A stretch of DNA of 64,000 nt from Sphingobacterium lactis (GCF_011046555.1 NZ_CP049246.1:3410001-3474000), one strand, 5' to 3'; numbered from the stretch's first letter, positions 36,463 to 44,681 are shown. Translations and numbers: made by a program. The notes: generated from the sequence alone by a model not told the origin.

Positions 36463-37698
36463 TTAATCTTGTTGTTTGATTAGGTAGGCCATATTTTTGA
36501 TGATGTTGCGATGTTTGCTGACAAAGGTGTTATCCTTATTCCAAACATATCCGGCCAATACAGCACATATCTTTTCCTTAACCTCAGGGTTTTCCGGACG
36601 GTGATAGAAAAGCTCCTGTAAGTTACCCGTATACCATTCCTTCACATACGTGCTGAACACATCAATGCCAAACTTCATGTAATCGGCATATTCCTTTTCC
36701 CAATCGATGACCTCGCCTGCCAACTGACGTTTGGCAAGCTTGGCAGCCAAGATTCCCGATTCCGTAGCAAAACAAACCCCGGAAGAAAATACAGGATCTA
36801 AAAATTCTGTACTATTTCCGGTCAATGCATATCCATCGCCATAAAACTGCGAAACCGAAACCGAATAGTTGGTTAAACGGATAGGATCGAATGCATATGG
36901 AAGACCTTGGAATCTGTTGACATAAAGATCCGAAAGACCTATGGCATTCTGAATCGCTTCGTCATTATCCAGGGTAGCCGATAGATTTTCAATATATGCT
37001 GTGGGGCCAACAATGCCCACGCTGGTAGATCCATTGGAAAATGGAATGACCCACAACCACACTTCTGTTTCAATAATATCAAAAGAAATCTGTGTACCTT
37101 CAATACCTTCAGGTCTGCGGACATCCTGAATATGAGTAAAAATTGCCGAATGCGGATCTAACTTGGAAGGTGCTTCCAGTCCGAGCTTGCGTGGCAATAC
37201 CCTTCCATAACCGCTGCAATCAATAAGGAACTTCGCATGAATGGCATATTCCTGCCCTTCCTTGTTTTTAACGACCGTTGTGGATTCCGTACCCTTAAAT
37301 TCAACATCGATCACTTCGGTTTCGAATTGGATATCTACCCCTTTCCGGATCAGCTCATCCGCCATGGCTTGATCAAAATCAGCCCGCGGAATTTGCCAGG
37401 TCCAATCCCACCCTTGCCCAAATTTCTCCGAAAAATCGAAAACGCACTGCTCCGCACCTCGGATAAACCGAGCACCCAATTTCTTTTCAAAACCGTAGGA
37501 GTTGAGGGCATCCAACAAGCCCGCTTCCTCAAAATGATCCATCACCCGGGGGATCAAACTCTCCCCAACGACCACTCGCGGGAACTTTTGTTTTTCCACC
37601 ACTTTGATATGTAGTCCCTGTTGCTGAAGATAGCCGGCTGCTACTGAGCCTGATGGACCAGCACCGATAATGAGCACATCAACATTTTCGATTTGCAT
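36463..37698 (-). CDS. FAD-dependent halogenase-like oxidoreductase of the aryl-polyene cluster
   Basis: The 411-aa flavoprotein has an N-terminal dinucleotide motif IIGAGPSGSVAAGYL (residues 10-24), then ESLIPR (46-51). WLWVIP at residues 214-219 matches the WxWxIP motif of FADH2-dependent halogenases. DPVFSSGV in the C-terminal half fits the FAD-binding end of the family. The segment FEKKLGARF supplies lysines 72-73 where the catalytic lysine is expected, although downstream residues differ from characterised members. It could chlorinate the aromatic ring of the polyene, as in known chlorinated flexirubins. The alternative is a geranylgeranyl-reductase-like monooxygenase. It is divergent from the ammonia-lyase. 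Confidence 0.75.
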   Translation of the reverse strand: MQIENVDVLIIGAGPSGSVAAGYLQQQGLHIKVVEKQKFPRVVVGESLIPRVMDHFEEAGLLDALNSYGFEKKLGARFIRGAEQCVFDFSEKFGQGWDWTWQIPRADFDQAMADELIRKGVDIQFETEVIDVEFKGTESTTVVKNKEGQEYAIHAKFLIDCSGYGRVLPRKLGLEAPSKLDPHSAIFTHIQDVRRPEGIEGTQISFDIIETEVWLWVIPFSNGSTSVGIVGPTAYIENLSATLDNDEAIQNAIGLSDLYVNRFQGLPYAFDPIRLTNYSVSVSQFYGDGYALTGNSTEFLDPVFSSGVCFATESGILAAKLAKRQLAGEVIDWEKEYADYMKFGIDVFSTYVKEWYTGNLQELFYHRPENPEVKEKICAVLAGYVWNKDNTFVSKHRNIIKNMAYLIKQQD

Positions 37699-37721
37699 AG
37701 GTATTAATAATATTTATATTC

Positions 37722-37729
37722 TATTTTTG
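37722..37729 (+). promoter_or_regulatory. Putative -7 element for the plus-strand pigment operon
   Basis: TATTTTTG matches TAnnTTTG, 70 bp upstream of the ammonia-lyase ATG at 37800. It abuts the palindrome at 37730. I find no -33 TTTG at ideal spacing. Confidence 0.45.
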
Positions 37730-37749
37730 TGGAACAAAAATTTGTTCCA
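37730..37749. promoter_or_regulatory. Palindromic operator between the divergent pigment-cluster arms
   Basis: TGGAACAAA (37730-37738) and TTTGTTCCA (37741-37749) are perfect inverted arms around AA. The palindrome sits directly between the plus-strand -7 element (37722-37729) and the minus-strand -7 element (37748-37755), so a bound protein would cover both predicted start sites. No regulator gene for it is visible in the cluster. Confidence 0.6.
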
Positions 37750-37755
37750 AAATTA
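37748..37755 (-). promoter_or_regulatory. Putative -7 element for the halogenase-like gene
   Basis: On the minus strand TAATTTTG matches TAnnTTTG, about 50 bp upstream of the ATG at 37698. It overlaps the right arm of the palindrome by two bases and faces the plus-strand element. Confidence 0.45.
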
Positions 37756-37799
37756 CATAGATTTAGAACATTTAAAAGAGAAGAAACTAATTATTATTA

Positions 37800-39320
37800 A
37801 TGAAAACGATCAACAGCTACTTAACGATTAAAGATTTTAATGATGTGTTGTTTAACAATAAACCTATCGAAATCAGTCAGTCGTTAATTGATCGCGTCAA
37901 TGGATGTTATGAGTTCTTGAAAACCTTCTCGAAAAACAAGGTGATCTATGGCGTCAATACAGGGTTTGGGCCGATGGCACAGTACCGTATCCAAGAGGGT
38001 GATCAACTGCAGTTGCAGTACAATTTAATCCGCAGTCACGCCTCGGGAACGGGCGAACCCCTATCCCCAGAGCATGTGAAAGCAGCCATACTCGCACGTC
38101 TGAATACCTTATCCTTGGGGAAATCAGGGGTCCATATATCTGTCATCACCTTGATGCAGCAGTTGATCAACCATGATATTACGCCACTAATTTTCGCCCA
38201 TGGCGGAGTTGGTGCAAGTGGGGATCTCGTTCAACTCGCCCACTTGGCTTTGGTTTTGATTGGTGAAGGGGAAGTATTTTACCAGGGAAACCGTCGTCCA
38301 ACCGCTGAGGTTTTTAAAGAACTCGGATTGAAACCTATCGAGGTCAAAATTCGGGAGGGTCTTGCTTTGATCAATGGGACATCCGTTATGACGGGGATCG
38401 GCATCGTGAATGCGCATAAGGCACAGCGTTTATTGGATTGGTCTATTCAGGCTTCTTGCATGATCAACGAATTGGTGCAAGCATATGACGATCATTTTTC
38501 CGTGGAGCTCAATCAGGCAAAACTACATCAAGGACAGGAAGCCGTTGCCAAGCAGATGCGGGATCACCTTATGGATAGCCAATTGGTAAGACGTAGGCAT
38601 GAACATCTGTACAATGGTACTAACCAAGAAGATATTTTCAAGGACAAAGTGCAGGAGTACTATTCCCTACGCTGTGTCCCGCAGATATTAGGCCCTATAT
38701 ATGACACCATTGCTGGGGTGGAGTCCGTACTCGAAAAAGAGATCAACTCGGCCAACGACAATCCGATTGTGGATGTGGACACCCAGCAGGTCTACCATGG
38801 CGGTAATTTTCATGGAGATTATGTTTCCTTGGAAATGGATCGCCTCAAATTGGCCATCACCAAGCTGTCCATGCTTGCCGAACGGCAATTGAATTACCTG
38901 TTGAACGCGAAGATCAACGAAATCCTCCCACCGTTTGTCAATTTGGGCAAACTCGGGTTCAATTTCGGCATGCAGGGTGTGCAGTTTACGGCAACTTCCA
39001 CGACTGCAGAAAATCAGGCCTTATCAACTTCCATGTATATCCACAGCATACCGAACAATAACGATAACCAAGATATTGTCAGCATGGGCACCAATGCTGC
39101 GATGCTGTGCAGTAAGGTAATTGAGAACACATTCGAGGTTTTGGCCATAGAGTTCATCACGATTGTACAAGCTGTAGAATCTTTACAGCTCGAAAATAAA
39201 CTAAGTACGAAATCGAAAGTCAAATATGCGGAGTTACGCAAACTAATTCCCGTATTCAAGACCGATATCGTCATGTACCCAATTGTTCAACAAGTAAAAG
39301 ATTATTTAAAGAATTCATAA
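37800..39320 (+). CDS. Aromatic amino acid ammonia-lyase, tyrosine ammonia-lyase of the flexirubin type
   Basis: The 506-aa product belongs to the HAL/PAL/TAL family. The electrophilic MIO cofactor forms from Ala139-Ser140-Gly141 in GGVGASGDLVQLAHLA. NLIRSHASGTG at about 75-85 holds the substrate-selectivity pair Ser79-His80. That pair looks histidase-like, but the sequence closely resembles, from memory, the characterised tyrosine ammonia-lyase of Flavobacterium johnsoniae, which has the same IRSH motif (also QVYHGGNFHGDY, NNNDNQDIVSMGTN). It should convert tyrosine to p-coumarate, the aryl starter of flexirubins. It is the first gene of the plus-strand operon, 1-bp overlap with the next gene (TAATG), and its promoter is shared with the palindromic operator. 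Confidence 0.9.
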   Translation: MKTINSYLTIKDFNDVLFNNKPIEISQSLIDRVNGCYEFLKTFSKNKVIYGVNTGFGPMAQYRIQEGDQLQLQYNLIRSHASGTGEPLSPEHVKAAILARLNTLSLGKSGVHISVITLMQQLINHDITPLIFAHGGVGASGDLVQLAHLALVLIGEGEVFYQGNRRPTAEVFKELGLKPIEVKIREGLALINGTSVMTGIGIVNAHKAQRLLDWSIQASCMINELVQAYDDHFSVELNQAKLHQGQEAVAKQMRDHLMDSQLVRRRHEHLYNGTNQEDIFKDKVQEYYSLRCVPQILGPIYDTIAGVESVLEKEINSANDNPIVDVDTQQVYHGGNFHGDYVSLEMDRLKLAITKLSMLAERQLNYLLNAKINEILPPFVNLGKLGFNFGMQGVQFTATSTTAENQALSTSMYIHSIPNNNDNQDIVSMGTNAAMLCSKVIENTFEVLAIEFITIVQAVESLQLENKLSTKSKVKYAELRKLIPVFKTDIVMYPIVQQVKDYLKNS

Positions 39321-40438
39321 TGAAATTGCGAAGCCCCCTTACTGTGCTGGCCCTGCTGGTTAGCCCCTATTTATTTGCGCAGGAACTAGCGCAAGTTAGT
39401 TCCCAAAAGAGAACTGGATTTATGAACAGTGCCGGCGAGGAGATTATTTCCTTACAATATGATAAGGCTGGCGATTTTCATGATGCGTTGGCTCCTATCC
39501 TTGTGAATAAAAAGTGGGGATTCATCAATAGCAAGGGCGAAACGGTGATCGCTCCGCAGTTCGATCGGGTCAAGGCTTTTGATAGCGGTCGGGCGCTGGC
39601 GTCCAATGGGGATGCCTGGTTTTACATCGACAAAAATGGGGAACGGTTAAATCTGATCTCAACCGATCAATTCTTCAGTTTCGAAAATGGCGTGGCTTTC
39701 TTCAAACAGAACAATAAGATTGGACTAATCGATCCAGAAGGTTCTGTAATCATGGAGCCAAAGTATGACCTTATTCGCTCGTTTGACGGTGATTATGCAC
39801 GCTTCAAGAATTTCGAACGCTGGGGAATCCTTGATAAAACCGGAAAAGAGGTTATTCCTGCGGACTATGATGAGATCGGCAATTACTTTTCGGGGTCGGC
39901 GTATGCGAAAAAAGGAAGTCTCTTTGGCATGGTCATCAACGGAGAATTTAAAGGTTTGGAAGGGGTAGAAAAAATTTGGGACTTCTCTACTGATGGCCTA
40001 GCATATGCCCGTAAGGATAAAAAAATGGGGTTCTTGGACACGAATGGCAACTGGGCGATCGAACCACAGTTTGATAAAGCCAGAGCCTTTGTGAACGGAT
40101 TGGCGCCGGTATACAACGGCAAACGTTGGGGATACATTGATACAACCGGCCAGCTGGTAACCGATTATCAATTTGAGGATGCCGAGGTATTCAGCATGGA
40201 CGGTCTTGCTCCAGTGAAAATTGGGAGAGACTGGGGATTTATCGATAAAAGCGGTAAATTAGTTATTCCAGCCCAATACGGCATCACGGCTTTCGGCGCA
40301 GATATGTTTGCGCCAAAGACAAAGGGCTTCATCAATGGGTTGGCGAGGGTGAAACACAAAAAATCATGGGGTTTTATTGACACCTCGGGCAACGTTGTTG
40401 GCCGGTGGTACGATAATGCCGAACTATTTAGCAAATAG
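39320..40438 (+). CDS. WG-repeat exported protein inside the pigment operon
   Basis: The 372-aa product has a signal peptide (LTVLALLVSPYLFAQ). The rest is a chain of WG-repeat units with a period near 45-50 residues: NKKWGFINSKGETVIAPQFDRVKAF, FERWGILDKTGKEVIPADYDEI, DKKMGFLDTNGNWAIEPQFDKARAF, GKRWGYIDTTGQLVTDYQFEDAEVF, GRDWGFIDKSGKLVIPAQYG and KKSWGFIDTSGNVVGRWYD. WG repeats form a beta-propeller or solenoid used for ligand or protein contacts. ATG overlaps the ammonia-lyase stop by one base and the next gene starts two bases after its stop, so it is tightly embedded in the biosynthetic operon. A role in assembling or binding the exported pigment is inferred. Confidence 0.88.
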   Translation: MKLRSPLTVLALLVSPYLFAQELAQVSSQKRTGFMNSAGEEIISLQYDKAGDFHDALAPILVNKKWGFINSKGETVIAPQFDRVKAFDSGRALASNGDAWFYIDKNGERLNLISTDQFFSFENGVAFFKQNNKIGLIDPEGSVIMEPKYDLIRSFDGDYARFKNFERWGILDKTGKEVIPADYDEIGNYFSGSAYAKKGSLFGMVINGEFKGLEGVEKIWDFSTDGLAYARKDKKMGFLDTNGNWAIEPQFDKARAFVNGLAPVYNGKRWGYIDTTGQLVTDYQFEDAEVFSMDGLAPVKIGRDWGFIDKSGKLVIPAQYGITAFGADMFAPKTKGFINGLARVKHKKSWGFIDTSGNVVGRWYDNAELFSK

Positions 40439-40439
40439 C

Positions 40440-41183
40440 ATGGCAGAGAAAAAGAAATACGCTTTAATCACTGGAGGGTCTCGGGGAATTGGGAGAGCCA
40501 TATGCAAAAAATTGGCGGAAGATACCGACTACCACATCCTGATCAACTTTCAGGCAAACAAAGCGGCAGCCGAAGCTACCCTTGTGGAAGTGAAGGCTGT
40601 CGGTGGACAAGGAGAAATCATCCAATTCGACGTGAGCAATGCGGAGGAAGTTACTTCGGCACTTGGCCGTTGGGAAGAAAATAATCCTGAAGCCATTGTT
40701 GAAGTAATCGTCAATAATGCGGGTATCACCAAGGATGGCCTATTTATGTGGATGTCTCCAGGGGATTGGCATTCGGTCATCCAGACCAGTTTGGGCGGTT
40801 TCTATAACGTGACGAATTATTTCATCAAGAAACTATTGCACAACCGCTATGGACGGATCATCAATATGGTTTCTGTTTCTGGCGTAAAAGGTACGGCTGG
40901 ACAAACCAACTATTCTGCGGCAAAAGCTGCCATCATAGGCGCAACGAAAGCATTGGCGCAGGAGATTGGTAAACGGAATATTACGGTGAATGCAGTTGCA
41001 CCGGGATTTATCAATAGCGATATGACTGCAGACATGGATGAGAAAGAATTGAAGAAGATGATCCCCGTCAATAGATTTGGCGAGCCCGAGGAAGTAGCGG
41101 ATTTGGTATCCTTCCTGGCATCAAAAAAATCTGCTTACATTACGGGTGAGGTCATCAATATAAATGGAGGAATTTATTCCTAA
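40440..41183 (+). CDS. 3-oxoacyl-ACP reductase, FabG-type ketoreductase
   Basis: The 247-aa short-chain dehydrogenase has NAD(P)-binding TGGSRGIG at 11-18, NNAG at 92-95, and catalytic Ser (VSVSG, 143-149), Tyr158 and Lys162 (NYSAAK). The start at 40440 (MAEKKK) is 2 bp after the previous stop; a longer in-frame opening from 40377 would run back through the WG-repeat gene and is rejected. It reduces each beta-keto intermediate on ACP to a hydroxyl during polyene elongation, corresponding to the ketoreductase (ApeQ-type) of aryl-polyene clusters. Confidence 0.92.
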   Translation: MAEKKKYALITGGSRGIGRAICKKLAEDTDYHILINFQANKAAAEATLVEVKAVGGQGEIIQFDVSNAEEVTSALGRWEENNPEAIVEVIVNNAGITKDGLFMWMSPGDWHSVIQTSLGGFYNVTNYFIKKLLHNRYGRIINMVSVSGVKGTAGQTNYSAAKAAIIGATKALAQEIGKRNITVNAVAPGFINSDMTADMDEKELKKMIPVNRFGEPEEVADLVSFLASKKSAYITGEVININGGIYS

Positions 41184-41186
41184 ACT

Positions 41187-42413
41187 ATGGGTAAACGGGT
41201 TGTAATTACAGGAATGGGGATCTATAGCTGCATCGGGACGAACCTCGATGAGGTTAAGGAATCCTTATATGCGGGAAAATCAGGGATAGTATTCGATCCT
41301 GAACGAAAGGAATATGGATTTCGGTCCGCCTTAACGGGTAAGGTACCTCAGCCGGATCTGAAAGCTGCACTCCACCGTCGCCAACGGGTGACGATGGGTG
41401 AAGAAACGGAATTCGCCTACCTGGCCACCATAGAAGCACTTCGGGAGGCACATATTCCCATTGAGGCTTTCCATGAGCGCGAAATTGGATTGATTTATGG
41501 CAACGACAGTGTTTCCAAGGCCATTATCGACGCAACGGATATCGTTCGGGAGAAAAAAGATACCGCATTGATCGGTTCCGGAGCGATCTTCAAGTCCATG
41601 AATTCAACAGTTACCATGAATCTATCCACGATTTTCAATATCCGTGGGGTGAACATGACCATCAGTGCTGCCTGTGCATCGGGATCCCATGCCATTGGCC
41701 TTGGCCACATGATGATTCAGAACGGGTTGCAGGATATGGTCATCTGTGGTGGGGCGCAGGAAATCAACAAATATGCGATGGCCAGCTTTGATGGTCTTGG
41801 CGTGTTCTCCAGCCACGAGGGTGATCCGGCGCGTGCTTGTCGGCCATTTGATGCCAACCGGGACGGCCTAGTGCCTAGTGGTGGTGCGGCAACCCTAATT
41901 TTGGAGAGTCTCGAAAGTGCATTGGAAAGAAACGCGCCAATCTTTGCGGAAGTGGTGGGTTATGGTTTCTCCTCCAATGGTGGCCACATCTCGACACCCA
42001 ATGTGGAAGGTCCAGCTTCGGCCATGCGAAAAGCATTGGAACAAGCGAATATGGATGCGTCGGAAGTACAATACATCAACGCCCATGCAACCTCTACCCC
42101 TGTTGGTGATGCCAATGAAGCACAGGCGATCGATGAGGTCTTTGGCAAGAGCCGACCTTATGTGAGCTCTACCAAATCCATGACAGGACACGAATGTTGG
42201 ATGGCGGGAGCCAGTGAAATCGTCTATTCCACCATCATGATGAACCATGGCTTCATAGCACCAAATATTAACTTTGAGCATGCCGATGAGCATTCTTCCA
42301 AATTGAATATCGTAACGGAAACGAAAAATCAAGATTTTGATGTATATTTGTCGAACTCTTTTGGGTTTGGTGGCACCAATTCAGCCATGATCGTCAAAAG
42401 GTTCAAAAAGTAG
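41187..42413 (+). CDS. Beta-ketoacyl-ACP synthase, FabF-like, catalytic
   Basis: The 408-aa KAS I/II enzyme has a complete triad: Cys163 in SAACASGSH, His300 in NAHATSTP and His335 in SMTGHECW. NSFGFGGTNS near the C-terminus is the conserved closing motif. It condenses malonyl-ACP with the growing acyl chain. One of three ketosynthases in the cluster with a nucleophilic cysteine; it stands apart from the KS/CLF pair and resembles the stand-alone KS (ApeR-type) of aryl-polyene clusters, possibly for starter elongation. Begins 3 bp after the reductase stop and overlaps the next gene region by one base if the ACP starts at GTG 42413. Confidence 0.93.
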   Translation: MGKRVVITGMGIYSCIGTNLDEVKESLYAGKSGIVFDPERKEYGFRSALTGKVPQPDLKAALHRRQRVTMGEETEFAYLATIEALREAHIPIEAFHEREIGLIYGNDSVSKAIIDATDIVREKKDTALIGSGAIFKSMNSTVTMNLSTIFNIRGVNMTISAACASGSHAIGLGHMMIQNGLQDMVICGGAQEINKYAMASFDGLGVFSSHEGDPARACRPFDANRDGLVPSGGAATLILESLESALERNAPIFAEVVGYGFSSNGGHISTPNVEGPASAMRKALEQANMDASEVQYINAHATSTPVGDANEAQAIDEVFGKSRPYVSSTKSMTGHECWMAGASEIVYSTIMMNHGFIAPNINFEHADEHSSKLNIVTETKNQDFDVYLSNSFGFGGTNSAMIVKRFKK

Positions 42414-42418
42414 TGGAA

Positions 42419-42679
42419 ATGAATATTGAATTAGAAGGTATAGTGAGTAAAATAAACGAGATCCTGGTGGAGGAGTTCGAGGTAGATGCCGATGTTATTG
42501 CATCCGATAAAAACCTGAAGGACACACTCGACTTGGACAGCTTGGATTATGTGGACTTGGTGGTGATCATCGAATCCAATTTCGGGGTTAAGCTCGTGGA
42601 AACTGACTTTGCTGATGTGGAAACTTTCCAAGATTTTTACAACCTGATTGAAAGAAAAATCTTGTCAAAACAAGATTAA
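42419..42679 (+). CDS. Acyl carrier protein (first)
   Basis: The 86-aa ACP from ATG 42419 (MNIELEGIVSKINEIL) carries the 4'-phosphopantetheine attachment serine Ser41 in LDLDSLDYVDLVV. A GTG at 42413 overlapping the KS stop would add two residues. It tethers the growing polyene for the KS, reductase and dehydratase enzymes. A second ACP lies at 46385; the two share the DSxD core but differ elsewhere, so they may serve starter loading and elongation separately. The next gene begins 2 bp after its stop. Confidence 0.93.
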   Translation: MNIELEGIVSKINEILVEEFEVDADVIASDKNLKDTLDLDSLDYVDLVVIIESNFGVKLVETDFADVETFQDFYNLIERKILSKQD

Positions 42680-42681
42680 CC

Positions 42682-43581
42682 ATGAGCCAGTGGGACGGTA
42701 AATCAAAAGGTACCCTATTGGGGTATCGCATTTTCGTCACGATAATCAAAAAACTTGGTGTCCGAGCTGCATACGGCCTTTTGGTGCCGGTAGCTTTCTA
42801 TTATGTCGTTGCCTACCCACGGACAACGCAGGCCATGTTTTCCTATTACCGCGAACGCCAAGGTTTTGGTTTTTGGCGGTCTCTGACTTTCCTCTACCGG
42901 ATCTATTATGTTTTTGGTCAAGTGTTGATCGATAAATTTGCCATTTTCGCAGGACTCCGCGATCGGTTCACCTTTGACTTTGATGGTATCGATGTGCTGC
43001 AACAGATGTTGGCCGAAAAAAAGGGCGGCATCCTCATCAGCGGACACATCGGGAACTTTGAAATCGCCGATCGGTTCTTTGCCGATATCGACCTGCAACA
43101 GCAGATTCATATCGTGGCAGCCGATCAGGAACGATCCGTAATCAAGGAATACCTCGGCAGTATCGCCCAGGATAGCACCAACATTCATTTTATCTACATC
43201 AAAGAGGATATGTCGCATATCTTCGAAATTTCGGCGGCACTTTCACGCAATGAATTGATCTGCTTGACCGGTGATCGGTACTTTACGAACAGTAAAACGA
43301 TGCAGGCTCCCCTTTTAGGCGAAGACGCCCTCTTCCCTGCCGGTACTTTTATGATCGCCTCCCGATTGCAGGCACCGGTGGCCTTTGTCTATGTCATGAA
43401 AGAGCCGAACATCCACTACCACCTCTACACACGCCGAGCACCCGCTTTCAAGCACCGCGATGCACAGGCAGTCTTGGAAGCCTACACCGAGAGTATGGAG
43501 CAAATGCTGAAGAAATACCCCCATCAATGGTTCAATTTCTTTGACTTCTGGAAAAAAGAAGAACCAAATTCGAAAGATTAG
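42682..43581 (+). CDS. LpxL/HtrB-like acyltransferase of the aryl-polyene cluster
   Basis: The 299-aa product is similar to lipid A secondary acyltransferases. GGILISGHIGNFEIAD contains the HX4E catalytic motif (HIGNFE), with a hydrophobic N-terminal segment (AYGLLVPVAFYYVVAYP) anchoring it to the inner membrane and LLGEDALFPAGTFMIASRLQAPVAFVYVM in the C-terminal half. In aryl-polyene clusters this family is thought to transfer the polyene acyl group to a lipid or glycolipid anchor. Last gene of the first plus-strand block; a 140-bp gap with a promoter-like element follows. Confidence 0.88.
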   Translation: MSQWDGKSKGTLLGYRIFVTIIKKLGVRAAYGLLVPVAFYYVVAYPRTTQAMFSYYRERQGFGFWRSLTFLYRIYYVFGQVLIDKFAIFAGLRDRFTFDFDGIDVLQQMLAEKKGGILISGHIGNFEIADRFFADIDLQQQIHIVAADQERSVIKEYLGSIAQDSTNIHFIYIKEDMSHIFEISAALSRNELICLTGDRYFTNSKTMQAPLLGEDALFPAGTFMIASRLQAPVAFVYVMKEPNIHYHLYTRRAPAFKHRDAQAVLEAYTESMEQMLKKYPHQWFNFFDFWKKEEPNSKD

Positions 43582-43686
43582 CGCCCGCTTTCAAACCTTT
43601 CCATTTCAATAATGTCTAATAAAGAAATAAGGAATAGCCCTTTACGGGCAATTCACATCTTATTCAGGCAAATAGTAAGTATTTGT

Positions 43687-43694
43687 TATTTTTG
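43687..43694 (+). promoter_or_regulatory. Putative -7 element for the dehydratase-like gene
   Basis: TATTTTTG matches TAnnTTTG, 27 bp before the ATG at 43722, in the only sizeable gap (43582-43721) of the plus-strand arm. No good -33 element is seen. Confidence 0.35.
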
Positions 43695-43721
43695 CTCGTT
43701 CAAACACATTATGGTCATTGC

Positions 43722-44162
43722 ATGAAGAGTCAGTTATTTTTTCCGATCCTCGATATAGACACCATTTGCCGGTGCATTCCCCAACGTCCCCCGATGCTCA
43801 TGGTTGATGGCTTGTTGGCCTATGCCGAGGAAGGTGTGACTTCATCCTTTCGGATAAAGGAGGATAACATCTTCGTTCAGGACGGCTTTCTCCAAGATGT
43901 GGGTTTGATCGAGCACATGGCGCAATCGGTGGCCCTGCATACCGGTTTCGGCTATTTCCTCCGCCAAGAAGAGGCCCCTATCGGTTACATCGGTAGTATC
44001 AATAACCTGGATATACATGAACTGCCTAGCGTTGGCGAGGAAGTGAACAGCTCCGTACAGATCATTCAGGAATTCTCCGGTGTCACGCTCGTGGAAATTG
44101 AAACCAAAATCCAGGATAAAGTAATCGCCAAAGGTCAGATGAAAACGGTAATCGCTAAATAA
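43722..44162 (+). CDS. Hotdog-fold dehydratase-like subunit with glutamate but no catalytic histidine
   Basis: The product is 146 aa from ATG 43722 (MKSQLFFPIL); the longer opening from 43683 is rejected because it has an implausible N-terminus and overlaps the -7 element. The fold is FabZ-like: IPQRPPMLMVDGLL aligns with the first FabZ block, and GLIEHMAQSVALHTGF aligns with the central helix, giving the catalytic Glu64. The GHFPxxPxxPG block that supplies the FabZ histidine is absent (FVQDGFLQDVG instead). It resembles the ApeP-type dehydratase subunit of aryl-polyene systems and probably works with the protein at 50319. Confidence 0.85.
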   Translation: MKSQLFFPILDIDTICRCIPQRPPMLMVDGLLAYAEEGVTSSFRIKEDNIFVQDGFLQDVGLIEHMAQSVALHTGFGYFLRQEEAPIGYIGSINNLDIHELPSVGEEVNSSVQIIQEFSGVTLVEIETKIQDKVIAKGQMKTVIAK

Positions 44163-44195
44163 CGATCACAATTTTCATAACCTAAAATGTTATGT

Positions 44196-44203
44196 TACAT
44201 TTG
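44196..44203 (+). promoter_or_regulatory. Putative -7 element for the thioesterase-led block
   Basis: TACATTTG matches TAnnTTTG, 31 bp before ATG 44235, in the 72-bp gap after the dehydratase-like gene. From here to 59915 most genes touch or overlap, so this may drive a long transcript. Confidence 0.4.
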
Positions 44204-44234
44204 TAGGAAATAGTTAATAGGCCTAGCAAAAGGG

Positions 44235-44681
44235 ATGAATAGACGAAAAGAGCGATTTAAGACCGATCAAACTTTACAACATACTGAACATTTCAAAGTT
44301 AAGTTTAATGAAACGGACGCGTTGGGTATTGTCTGGCATGGAAACTATATCGGTTATTTTGAGGACGGTCGGGAAGCCTTCGGTCGTCATTTCGGCATCT
44401 CTTATCAGGATATCCAAAAGAATGGCTGCGCTACACCAATCGTTAGCGTGGTCAGTGAACATAGGAAACCCCTTCGCTACGCCGACGACGCCTATATCGT
44501 CACGACCTATGTGGATTGTGCCGCGGCAAAGATGATCTTTCACTTCGAAATTTTCAATGATCGCGATGAATTGGTCTGCACGGGCAAAACCATTCAGGTA
44601 TTCACAGATTTCGACGGAAATCTATTGTTAACAATCCCCCCATTTCTGGAAACTTGGAAAAAGAAAGTAGGCCTATCATGA
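44235..44681 (+). CDS. Acyl thioesterase, 4HBT hotdog family
   Basis: The 148-aa thioesterase has the family active-site helix NETDALGIVWHGNYIGYFEDGREAFGR (about 27-52), where the aspartate and HGNY motif match YbgC/4-hydroxybenzoyl-CoA thioesterases. It likely releases the finished or stalled chain from ACP, or hydrolyses CoA intermediates (ApeK-type role in aryl-polyene clusters). It overlaps the next ketosynthase gene by four bases (ATGA), indicating translational coupling. Confidence 0.9.
   Translation: MNRRKERFKTDQTLQHTEHFKVKFNETDALGIVWHGNYIGYFEDGREAFGRHFGISYQDIQKNGCATPIVSVVSEHRKPLRYADDAYIVTTYVDCAAAKMIFHFEIFNDRDELVCTGKTIQVFTDFDGNLLLTIPPFLETWKKKVGLS

Noticed and set aside
40377..40439. 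Longer start for the FabG-type reductase
   Set aside because: The extension reads backwards into the WG-repeat gene in another frame; the ATG at 40440 gives the family N-terminus and 2-bp spacing.
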